The translations under genes and the position numbers were made by a program. Below, one piece after another: positions 56,036-64,000 of a DNA stretch of 64,000 nucleotides (position 1 is the first letter of the stretch; every line of letters begins with the position of its first letter). The stretch is from Paracoccaceae bacterium (GTDB lineage Bacteria; Pseudomonadota; Alphaproteobacteria; Rhodobacterales; Rhodobacteraceae). The notes beneath the pieces were generated by a model. That model saw only the letters and a program-made list of their open reading frames with translations, was not told the DNA's origin and did no database searches. The stretch covers positions 2,960,037-3,024,036 of the forward strand of contig OY282431.1 in the NCBI GenBank assembly GCA_958296035.1, written 5' to 3'.

Positions 56036-58147
56036 ATGTTTAACGTAACCAGAAAATCAATCAGGTGGGCCAACAGCACGCTTACACTGGAAACCGGCAA
56101 GATTGCGCGTCAAGCCGACGGGTGTGTCGTTGCCACTCTGGGAGAAACAACGGTCATGGCGGCCGTAACCTTTGACAGGTCTCCCAGCGAAACGGCGGAT
56201 TTCTTTCCGCTGACTGTACACTACCAGGAACGCTACTACTCATCGGGCAAGATACCTGGCGGCTTCTTCAAGCGTGAGGCCCGCCCGTCGGAAACGAGCA
56301 CACTTACCTCGCGCCTGATTGATCGCCCCGTCCGCCCGCTCTTTCCCGAAGGCTTCCGCCATTCGGTCGATGTTATCTGTAACGTGCTGTCTCATGATTG
56401 CGAGAATAATCCCGATATCGTGGCGATGATTGCCGCCTCGGCCGCGCTGTCAATATCCGGGCTCCCCTTCAAGGGACCCATCGGAGCCGCTCGAGTTGGC
56501 TTCAGGAACGGCAGGTATTCACTGTGCCCCCACATGTCTTTGCTCAATGATCTGAACAATACACCTGACCAGAGACTGGATCTGGTCGTGGCTGGCACCC
56601 GGGATGCCGTGATGATGGTAGAATCCGAAGCCTACGAACTGTCCGAAAAGGATATGCTGGGTGCCATTTCCTTCGGACATGAGAAGATGAAGCCGGTAAT
56701 CAGTTTGATCGATGAGCTGAAACAGGAAGTCGGCAAACCGACCTTCGAGTTCGAGTTGCCGGACAACGCCGAACTCATTGATCAGGTCAGGGAACTTGGT
56801 CTGGTGGAAATGCGCCAGGCCTATAGTGTTACGGACAAGGTTGGTCGGCAACGCGCCATTGCGGAGGTCCGTGACGACATAGCCAGTCAACTGAATGGCG
56901 ACGAACAGGATGCGCCCGGATTGGGTGCCGCAATGAAGAAACTGGAAGCGCACGTGCTGCGCAACCTCGCCCTCGTGGAAGGCAAACGGGTTGACGGACG
57001 TGATCTGTCACATGTTCGCGATATCGAATGCGAAGTGGGTGTGCTTTCCAGAACCCATGGATCGGCCTTGTTCACACGGGGAGAGACCCAGGCGCTGGTT
57101 GTCACCACTCTGGGTACCGGAGAAGATGAACAGATCGTTGATGCACTGCACGGGAACTTTCGAGAACCATTTCTGTTGCACTATAATTTTCCGCCCTACT
57201 GCGTCGGAGAAACTGGTCGCATGGGCCCACCGGGGCGCCGGGAGACAGGCCATGGAAAACTCGCCTGGCGGGCTCTGCGGGCTGTCATGCCACACAGCTC
57301 GCAGTTTCCGTACACGATCCGCGTTGTGTCCGAAATCACCGAGTCCAACGGCTCTTCGTCCATGGCCACGGTATGCGGTGCCTCGCTTTCGATGATGGAC
57401 GCAGCCGTGCCTCTCAAGGCGCCGGTCGCCGGCTTGGCGATGGGTCTGATACTGGAGCCCGACGGTCAGTACGCCGTGTTGACGGATATCCTGGGGGCAG
57501 AAGACCACCTTGGCGACATGGACTTCAAGGTGGCCGGTACGAGCCGCGGGGTTACGTCGCTGCAAATGGACATCAAGGTGGCCGGCATCACTGTCGAAAT
57601 CATGGAAACAGCGCTGGGTCAGGCTCGCAGTGCAAGGCTTCACATACTCCGCAAGATGGCTACGGTTCAGTCTTCGGCAGGCGAGTTTTCCGAATACGCC
57701 CCGCGCATCAAGACCATGAAGATTCCTGTCGACAAGATCCGCGAGGTGATCGGCAGCGGCGGCAAGGTGATTCGCGAAATCGTGGAGTACTCAGGTGCCA
57801 AGATCGACATTGAAGATGATGGAACGATCAAGATTGCATCCCCGGATTCATCGGCACTCGACAAGGCGTTTGAACGCATCCAGGGCATCGTGGCCGAACC
57901 CGAAGTAGGCAAGATCTATACGGGACGTGTGGTACGCATAATGGATTTCGGCGCATTCGTGAACATCATGGGCAAGCGCGACGGACTGGTTCACATCAGC
58001 CAGATTTGTGATCGGCGTGTGCGGCACCCGTCTGACGAGCTCCGTGAAGGACAGATGGTAAAGGTCAAGCTGGTCAAGACTGACGATCGTGGCAAGATGC
58101 AATTGTCCATGAAACGTGTCGATCAAGCGACCGGACGCCCACGTTAA
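56036..58147 (+). CDS. pnp: Polyribonucleotide nucleotidyltransferase
   Basis: 703 residues from ATG 56036 (GAAAGGAAA upstream). Two RNase PH domains ([32 protein letters not shown]), an alpha-helical linker, a KH domain ([20 protein letters not shown]) and an S1 domain ([30 protein letters not shown]). It degrades RNA phosphorolytically and is a degradosome component. The rpsO-pnp gap of 168 bases may hold the usual pnp leader, but I see no clear RNase III hairpin. Length and order are normal. Confidence 0.97.
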   Translation: MFNVTRKSIRWANSTLTLETGKIARQADGCVVATLGETTVMAAVTFDRSPSETADFFPLTVHYQERYYSSGKIPGGFFKREARPSETSTLTSRLIDRPVRPLFPEGFRHSVDVICNVLSHDCENNPDIVAMIAASAALSISGLPFKGPIGAARVGFRNGRYSLCPHMSLLNDLNNTPDQRLDLVVAGTRDAVMMVESEAYELSEKDMLGAISFGHEKMKPVISLIDELKQEVGKPTFEFELPDNAELIDQVRELGLVEMRQAYSVTDKVGRQRAIAEVRDDIASQLNGDEQDAPGLGAAMKKLEAHVLRNLALVEGKRVDGRDLSHVRDIECEVGVLSRTHGSALFTRGETQALVVTTLGTGEDEQIVDALHGNFREPFLLHYNFPPYCVGETGRMGPPGRRETGHGKLAWRALRAVMPHSSQFPYTIRVVSEITESNGSSSMATVCGASLSMMDAAVPLKAPVAGLAMGLILEPDGQYAVLTDILGAEDHLGDMDFKVAGTSRGVTSLQMDIKVAGITVEIMETALGQARSARLHILRKMATVQSSAGEFSEYAPRIKTMKIPVDKIREVIGSGGKVIREIVEYSGAKIDIEDDGTIKIASPDSSALDKAFERIQGIVAEPEVGKIYTGRVVRIMDFGAFVNIMGKRDGLVHISQICDRRVRHPSDELREGQMVKVKLVKTDDRGKMQLSMKRVDQATGRPR

Positions 58148-58385
58148 TTCCGCTGCACCCGGAAACTGAATCACCTTCAGATCTTCTTCCCGCTGCGGTG
58201 AACACTGGCTGGCAGGCTTGCGTCGAATGACACATTACGTCGCAATGCCGCCAGCGAGTGCCCGTCAGAAAAGTCCCTTTGGAGCCTGACAAACTCGCCC
58301 ACACGGAATAAAGGTCTTGGAATGTGAATTCCGCCGGTAACAACGTTCAAAGCCGACCGCAGCTGCAAGGCTGTTGTCGGCTTCG

Positions 58386-59690
58386 CTATGCCCGATCATC
58401 TGCCGGGGATGATTGAACGGGCAGTAGCGACAGAATCAAGTCTGCGGCACGCTCTATCGGCTCACTGCTCCCGCTGAACAATTGTTGTGCGGATGCAACC
58501 AGTTGCTTGTGTTTTTCCGGCTCCATCGCAGCCTCCACTGCATCGGCCAATTCCTCCGGGGACTCTACAAGGATGGACCCACCGGAAGAATGCAGATCCT
58601 GGTATGCGTCCGGGAAATTGTGCGTGTACTGGCCGTGCAGAATTGCGCAGTCGCAGATTGCCGGTTCATAGGGGTTATGGCCGCCTGTCGGAACCATGGA
58701 ACCACCGACCAGGCTTGCCTGGCTCAGGCGGTACCATAATCCAAGTTCGCCCCATGTATCGGCGATGTAGACATTGTCGGATCGAGAAAGCGTTTGTCCC
58801 TTTGAACGAACTCCCGGATTAAAACCATGGTCGAGTGCAACCGACAGGATTTCGTCGGTGCGTCCTATGTCCCTCGGTACAATGATCAGCAGGACATTGT
58901 CACGTTTTTCCCGCAACAATCTCTGTGCCCTCAGGGCGATAACCTCTTCTCCTGCGTGGGTGGATGCTGCCACCCACACACGTTTGTTCCTGATATTACC
59001 CATTTGAATTCGCAGTTCGTCGGCATCATAGGGAAGTGATGCCGAGGCCTTCTTGAGCGCGCCCGTGACTTCCATCTTGGTGGACTCAAGCCCCATGGTC
59101 GAAAGGTACCTGCGCGCCTCCTCGTTCTGCACATGAACACGGTAAAAGCGACGCAGCATGGCTTGGGAAAAGCGGGGGGCGAAACTCCACTTGCGTACGG
59201 TCTTGCGCGAGATTCTGGCGTTAAGCAGGATGAGTGGAATGCCGCGGTTATGCGTTTCGTAAATGTGTGCTGGCCAGAACTCGCTTTCTAGCCAGACACC
59301 CACTGAAGGCTGCCAGTGCTGCAGGAAACGCTGGATTGCAGGCACCACATCATAGGGAACGAATTGATGCATGGCATAGGGCGGCATCTCGTTGGCCAGA
59401 ACTTCCGCCGACGACACGGTCCCGGTGGTTAGCAGAAAGCTAAGATCGCGACGGGTGTTTCTCAAATCTGCCAATAGTGTGGCTACAGACTTGGCCTCGC
59501 CAATGCTTGCTCCGTGAAACCAGACAAGCGGGCCTGGCGGTCTTTCACGGGAAGGCTGACCGAAGCGTTCCAGGAACCGTTCCCGGTGCTCCTTGCCACG
59601 CCTCAGTCGAGATCTGGCGACATATCTTGCAACTCCGGCAGCATGCCGAGAAACAAGAAGGTAACAGGTAAGGCCAAAAGAGTCTGTCAA
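58386..59690 (-). CDS. waaA: 3-deoxy-D-manno-octulosonic acid transferase
   Basis: 434 residues. An N-terminal anchor (SFGLTCYLLVSRHAAGVARY), the GT-B N-lobe with WFHGASIGEAKSV (catalytic Glu region) and the C-lobe VWVAASTHAGEEVI, VPRDIGR and LVGGSMVPTGGHNPYEPA are KdtA/WaaA hallmarks. It transfers Kdo from CMP-Kdo to lipid IVA at the inner membrane, so this bacterium makes Kdo-bearing LPS. It converges with pnp; lpxK, a frequent neighbour, is not in sight. Confidence 0.95.
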   Translation of the reverse strand: MTDSFGLTCYLLVSRHAAGVARYVARSRLRRGKEHRERFLERFGQPSRERPPGPLVWFHGASIGEAKSVATLLADLRNTRRDLSFLLTTGTVSSAEVLANEMPPYAMHQFVPYDVVPAIQRFLQHWQPSVGVWLESEFWPAHIYETHNRGIPLILLNARISRKTVRKWSFAPRFSQAMLRRFYRVHVQNEEARRYLSTMGLESTKMEVTGALKKASASLPYDADELRIQMGNIRNKRVWVAASTHAGEEVIALRAQRLLREKRDNVLLIIVPRDIGRTDEILSVALDHGFNPGVRSKGQTLSRSDNVYIADTWGELGLWYRLSQASLVGGSMVPTGGHNPYEPAICDCAILHGQYTHNFPDAYQDLHSSGGSILVESPEELADAVEAAMEPEKHKQLVASAQQLFSGSSEPIERAADLILSLLPVQSSPADDRA

Positions 59691-60373
59691 AGTCGCAGGT
59701 GTCCTTTCAGCGCAAGGGCCGCATCCAGATTATCGGCCGACCCGGCTCGGCGAACACTTGCCAGGTATCAGAGCCTTCGAAATATCCCGGCTTGCACCTG
59801 GACCGTTGTCGCGGTTGCCGGCACAACTGTACGGGGAAACCAGTGGTCCTTCGCGCGAAGGCCTGCAAGGCGGGTACATTGAATAACTGTGTACAGAAAG
59901 AATTAAAGGTTCAAGGTGCCAATAGATTCCCGCAGAGAATACTTCCAGTATATCGAGAAACAATCCCTGCCGTAGCTGGCCCGGAACATCCACTCAGTCA
60001 GGTTCTGATTGCACTTGTCGAGACCGGATTCAAGCCTGATCAGCATGCCCTTTGCTTTAATCGTATTGCGTTTCAAGTAGATGCCGGACAATAGCAACCA
60101 CTTTGAACACGACCACCTGCAGGACCATTGCCTGATCAGTATAGCTGCGGACCAGCCATCGAATCTTATGGGACCGCACCATGTAGTTGAGCCTGGATCG
60201 GGAACGCGACCAGTGTTCGTCCTGAACTGGCGAGCAGTGCCGGCATTGATGCATCTATAGGAGAATTCAGCCGAGAATCGATTGAGATTGCGGTCATGAC
60301 TGGAACGGTTTCTTGCCAAATGTCCTTGAGTGGTGTTTGTTGCAGTCCATGACAGTAATCAGCCGACAACAGC
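59691..60373. other. Divergent intergenic region, no gene recognised
   Basis: About 680 bases between waaA and the polyprenyl synthase gene. Several short frames on the minus strand (for example 60057-60254) were examined; none matches a family I know. Promoters of both neighbours must lie here. Confidence 0.3.
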
Positions 60374-61372
60374 ATGACCTCGCAAGAATTCAATAATCCG
60401 CTCAACGACTTACCCTCTCAGATTGCCACCGATTTGCAGAGCGTGGGAATGCTTATACGCGATCGGGCGGGATCTGAAACCGTTGCTCGAATTCACAAGG
60501 TTACCGAACACCTGTTCGGAGGGGGTGGGAAACGTGTCCGGCCAATGTTGACGCTTTGCGCCGCACGCATGCTGGACTACGAAGGGATCGGTCACATCCA
60601 GTTGGCGGCAGCTGTAGAATATGTGCATACCGCTACATTGGCTCACGATGATGTGGTCGACCAGAGCAGACAGCGAAGAGGAAGACCAACAGCGCAATCG
60701 CTGTGGAACAACAAGACCTCGGTCCTGGTCGGAGACTTCCTGTTTGCAAGATCCTTTCAGTTGATGGTCGCCACCGAATCAATCAGGGCTCTTGCCATTC
60801 TGGCGGATACTTCTGCGGTAATTTCGGAGGCAGAGGTATTGCAGTTAATGACGCAACGACAATTGAATCTGGATGAGAGTACATACTTTCAGATAATCCA
60901 TGGCAAGACCGCGGCACTGTTTTCGGCAGCCGCGCAGGTGGGCGCCGTCATTGCCGGTGGCAGTCAGCTACAAGTCAAGGCTTTTGAATCCTATGGAACC
61001 GCATTGGGAGTCGGTTACCAGATGATGGATGACATGCTTGATTACAGCGGAACAGAAGCCAAGCTGGGAAAGCGTATTGGAGATGATTTCCGTGACATGA
61101 AGCTAACGCTGCCGGCTATTCGGGCAGTTTCATCGTCTAGCCGCGATGAGAGGGAGTTCTGGAAGCGCGCATTTGTGCTCGGGGACCAGCGTGATGGCGA
61201 CTTTGAGGCTGCCATGGAGATACTGGCTGCGAGAGGTATACTCGAGCAAATTCATGAGGAAGCATCAGGCTGGTCAGTTAAGGCCAAGGCATCGCTTTGC
61301 GAGATGCCGGACAACACTTTCAATTCCTTTCTGATGCAATTGGCGGAGTTTTCGGTTCGACGGTCCCACTAA
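60374..61372 (+). CDS. ispB: Polyprenyl (octaprenyl-type) diphosphate synthase
   Basis: 332 residues. GGGGKRVRPMLTLCAARML, first Asp-rich motif HDDVVD (~91-96), QSLWNNKTSVLVGDFLFARS, GKTAALFSAA and second Asp-rich motif QMMDDMLDYSG (~217) define trans-long-chain isoprenyl synthases. It makes the ubiquinone side chain; chain length (8 to 10 units) cannot be told by eye. ATG 60374 has no strong site upstream. Confidence 0.92.
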   Translation: MTSQEFNNPLNDLPSQIATDLQSVGMLIRDRAGSETVARIHKVTEHLFGGGGKRVRPMLTLCAARMLDYEGIGHIQLAAAVEYVHTATLAHDDVVDQSRQRRGRPTAQSLWNNKTSVLVGDFLFARSFQLMVATESIRALAILADTSAVISEAEVLQLMTQRQLNLDESTYFQIIHGKTAALFSAAAQVGAVIAGGSQLQVKAFESYGTALGVGYQMMDDMLDYSGTEAKLGKRIGDDFRDMKLTLPAIRAVSSSSRDEREFWKRAFVLGDQRDGDFEAAMEILAARGILEQIHEEASGWSVKAKASLCEMPDNTFNSFLMQLAEFSVRRSH

Positions 61373-61688
61373 CTCCGACCGGCGTCTTGCCATGGTTGTT
61401 GGTACTTGAGCGATTGTCACGAATTGTGGCAATTCGGGCGGCGTGGCCAGTGCGCAGAGCAATGCCAATCGTCCTGACACAACAATGCGTCCGTGTCGAT
61501 ACTGCACATGAACCAGGGTCGGGACTACAATTGGTGGCTCGGTTTCCGGTCATGGCCCAATGCAGAATTCCGACATATCGAGGGGCGTTGCTGGCTTGTG
61601 GAGAGGCATATCGGACACCCGGCCACCGGCGGCGGCCCGGTGTTGCTTGACTTGAAGCATGAGTCGAACTATCTGCCCGTGTCAGGAA
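61373..61688. other. Intergenic stretch before tRNA-Gly
   Basis: About 315 bases; no gene recognised. Upstream of the tRNA no clear -35/-10 pair is visible. Confidence 0.3.
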
Positions 61689-61763
61689 GCGGGCGTAGCT
61701 CAGGGGTAGAGCATAACCTTGCCATGGTTAGGGTCGTGAGTTCGAATCTCATCGCCCGCTCCA
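61689..61763 (+). tRNA. tRNA-Gly (anticodon GCC)
   Basis: 75 bases including encoded CCA. Acceptor GCGGGCG pairs with CGCCCGC; D arm GCTCAGGGGTAGAGC; anticodon arm TAACC-TTGCCAT-GGTTA with anticodon GCC; T arm GTGAG-TTCGAAT-CTCAT. All stems pair. No integrated element is seen directly at its 3' end. Confidence 0.97.
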
Positions 61764-62714
61764 ACTCGTTCGTGGTCGCTGCGCTGGCTGCAGGTCAACC
61801 GCTTCGCAGCGTGATCACCATGCCGATCCTCGCATTCTCGTGCTTCCGGAACAGCTTTCTGATTCCGAGGCCTGCGGTCTTGATGAATAATTCCGAAGCT
61901 TCGATCCAGGGCACTGCCCGCAGGCACAGCAGTTCCCGTTTGAAGGATCCGAGCCTCAAGGACTCAGTGCAACCTCACGAATCATCGTGTCCTGAGCCTT
62001 GAGCACCTGCCTGCCTCGATAACCCCGAGGCACTGCCCTCCTCCAATTGTGTATTCCCGACACCTGCCGGGTGTGCCCTGCTGCGGCCGGTCATTTCACC
62101 GCAACGCCACCTTAGGTCCATCAAGCCCGGTCCGTTCTGACGGGCCCCCCGGTTCTGCACCCTGCCCGTCTGAACCGTATACTGCCGGTGCCCCAGGCAC
62201 CGGCAGCACCTCCACTCCATCTCGGACAGTGCCCTGGCCGCCAGACAGGCCTGCCCGCCGCCCCTTGCGCCGCACAACCAGGTCCCGCCCGGCCTGATCA
62301 CACAGCCCCACGGAACTGCAACCCGGCCCCCACCTGCCAGGCCGGCAGCACCAACACACACCCAACCATCAACTCTCCACCCAGGGAACAATGCTATAAT
62401 GAAAATGGCTGGCCTGGAGTCTCTTTTACTCGCTCGCATTACGCCGCGTGCAAGATTTCACCGTTTTGCCGGGAGCCGGACATTTCCATGTTCCATTTGC
62501 AGGCTGGCAACAACAGTTCGACTGGTCGGTTGTGTTACAATTCTACCACACTAACCGGGAATGCTTCGAAACTTGGACCTGATCAGTAGTTATTAGCCCT
62601 GGCCAACCCTAATGAGACGGACGCAGGATGCGGGCCGCAACAACCAGTGAAATCCACCCAGACCACAACACCCCCGCTCCAGCTCAACATACACGCTCTA
62701 GGAGAGATACAATA
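61764..62714. other. Intergenic region between tRNA-Gly and porin
   Basis: About 950 bases, C-rich in the middle. A TATAAT box lies at 62395-62400 but lacks a good -35. GGAGAG before ATG 62715 is the porin ribosome-binding site. No gene recognised. Confidence 0.3.
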
Positions 62715-64000
62715 ATGCACAAGCTCCTCATAACTACCCTCGCAGCACTCCTGCTCGCCGCCGGCGCCTACGCCCAGGAAAGCATGGACATGGCCGAGGA
62801 CATGACCGAAGACATGGATATGGAAGCCATGGACGAGGCCATGGATGACATGGATACCGGTCCCTCCGTCACCGTCTCGGCCTCGGGCGGCATCGGTGTC
62901 AAGTTCACCGAAAAGCAACCGCTCTCAACCTTCGCCCTCTTCGATGTCACCTTCGCCGCCAGTGGCACCACCGATGGCGGCCTGACCTTCGGCGGCTCCA
63001 TCACCATCGACGGCAGCGATGGCGACACCAGCCATGTCAATGACGCCTCGGTCTCCATCGGCTCCGATATCTGGTCCATCTCGGCCGGCAACCTCGATCC
63101 CGCTACCGCCAAGGCCAGGGTGCTCGGCGATATCGGCTTCGATGGCATCGGTGTCGATGACGTCGCCGAAGCCGCCACAGCCACAGCCGCCGACCTCGCT
63201 CTCGGCGTCTCGCTCGGTGGCGCCTCGATGACCCTTACCTATGGCAGCGCCGCTACCGCCGCCATACCCGCCATGCTCGTTACACCGGCCGTCGAAGGCA
63301 AGGCCGCCGTGGAAGCCAGAACAGGGCTCTATGATATCTGGGTGACGAATACCCATCACGATCCGGATGCCGATGAAGCCGCCACAGGACTTGCTGCTGC
63401 TGACGCAATGCTGGGATATATCGGTCCAGCGGACAGTGAGCTACCATTAACAACAGTCGACGCTGCAGCTACAGCCTCGACAGAAGTACCTGCGCATTTG
63501 GTAGAAGCAGGTGGGGGACAGACACCCACGCTCTTTACAAACATGAAAGATGCCGAGGCACATGTCGTGTGGCTGAACTGCGGGATGGATACCACTCCAG
63601 GTGCGGGGATTGCGATGCCCGAGGTAACTGCAGCTGAAGGGACAACCGCACACGGCGAGCAAACGACGGCACTCAGAAATTGGGAAGAACAACAGAAGGG
63701 CTGCACGATCAGGGCCATCCAGGATCCCGTTGCGGCCGCCGATGCAGTGACAGCCGTAGAGGCCGTCTACTCCGAAATGGTTCCCGCCGGAGACGATGAC
63801 GAATGGGCCATTGCCCTCGGCTTTGGCGCCGGTGGCGTCGAGGTTGCGGTTGGCTACGACAGCAACAAGCTCGTCAACATGGGCGTCAAGTCCTCGCTCG
63901 GTGGCGTCGATGCAGCCGCCTACATCGAACGACCCAGTGGCATGGAGTCCAACCTCGGCATCAACCTCGGCATGACCGTGACCGAAGGCACGACCGCCAG
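62715..64000 (+). CDS. Outer-membrane porin, 5' part (runs off the window)
   Basis: 428 codons open to the window edge from ATG 62715. Signal peptide HKLLITTLAALLLAAGAYA, cleaved before QES. The mature protein starts with a Met/Asp/Glu-rich tract (MDMAEDMTEDMDMEAMDEAM) and then a beta-barrel pattern (SVTVSASGGIGVKFTEK, GGLTFGGSITIDGSDG, GVDAAAYIERPSGMESNLGI) as in alphaproteobacterial porins. Codon use changes between about 63300 and 63760 (many ACA, GCA, GTA), where two cysteines also occur (LNCGM, KGCTI), suggesting a loop acquired by recombination. Confidence 0.8.
   Translation, partial: MHKLLITTLAALLLAAGAYAQESMDMAEDMTEDMDMEAMDEAMDDMDTGPSVTVSASGGIGVKFTEKQPLSTFALFDVTFAASGTTDGGLTFGGSITIDGSDGDTSHVNDASVSIGSDIWSISAGNLDPATAKARVLGDIGFDGIGVDDVAEAATATAADLALGVSLGGASMTLTYGSAATAAIPAMLVTPAVEGKAAVEARTGLYDIWVTNTHHDPDADEAATGLAAADAMLGYIGPADSELPLTTVDAAATASTEVPAHLVEAGGGQTPTLFTNMKDAEAHVVWLNCGMDTTPGAGIAMPEVTAAEGTTAHGEQTTALRNWEEQQKGCTIRAIQDPVAAADAVTAVEAVYSEMVPAGDDDEWAIALGFGAGGVEVAVGYDSNKLVNMGVKSSLGGVDAAAYIERPSGMESNLGINLGMTVTEGTTA

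Noticed and set aside
58177..58368. 63-codon minus frame directly after waaA
   Set aside because: Starts with TTG, no clear site, and no family recognised; cannot be separated from chance.

Overview
The window looks like a piece of an alphaproteobacterial chromosome, probably Rhodospirillales-like, of moderate-to-high GC. This rests on the Gram-negative housekeeping genes at the right end (rpsO, pnp, waaA, a polyprenyl diphosphate synthase, tRNA-Gly and an outer-membrane porin) and on gene style; no rRNA or marker here fixes the genus. It is crowded with insertion sequences, nested insertions and decaying genes, as in a genome going through IS expansion (a host-associated lineage would fit, but that is inference).

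Left part (1-6 kb): two tandem paralogues of a single-chain restriction-modification enzyme (PD-(D/E)xK nuclease plus N6-adenine methylase), one cut by the window edge, separated by IS remnants; then a TbpB-like surface lipoprotein. 6.9-12 kb: two exported proteins and a DotL/IcmO-type type IV coupling ATPase whose Walker A motif is split by a 312-residue intein. 12.3-15.5 kb: a decayed small gene, a group II intron remnant, an interrupted DarG antitoxin without a usable DarT, and transposase scraps. 15.5-18.7 kb: a minus-strand operon dotD-dotC-dotB-icmT, in the order of traH-I-J-K of IncI plasmids, so this is a type IVB secretion or conjugation locus. A tyrosine recombinase, an exported gene broken by an IS66 element, and a protein with a DnaA domain IV-like C-terminus follow (19.5-26.3 kb).

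26.4-30.4 kb is calmer: an ornithine cyclodeaminase-family enzyme, an MFS transporter and ZapE. 30.4-52.1 kb is an accessory island: ISKra4 fragments, a HicB-like antitoxin with a broken partner, a DUF1998 helicase fragment, an IS982 transposase gene split both by a large-serine-recombinase element and by a complete group II intron, a 1496-residue Avs-like STAND NTPase with an N-terminal nuclease domain, and a nested stack in which IS66 sits inside a DruA(DUF4338)-Tn5-type transposase element that sits inside a relative of itself. Target duplications or restored reading frames support each nesting step.

52.4-55.2 kb holds an ImmA/IrrE peptidase, a frameshifted Beta-family protein and a macro-domain hydrolase. 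From 55.6 kb the core genome resumes: rpsO-pnp, waaA (opposite strand), polyprenyl synthase, tRNA-Gly(GCC) and a porin that runs off the right edge.
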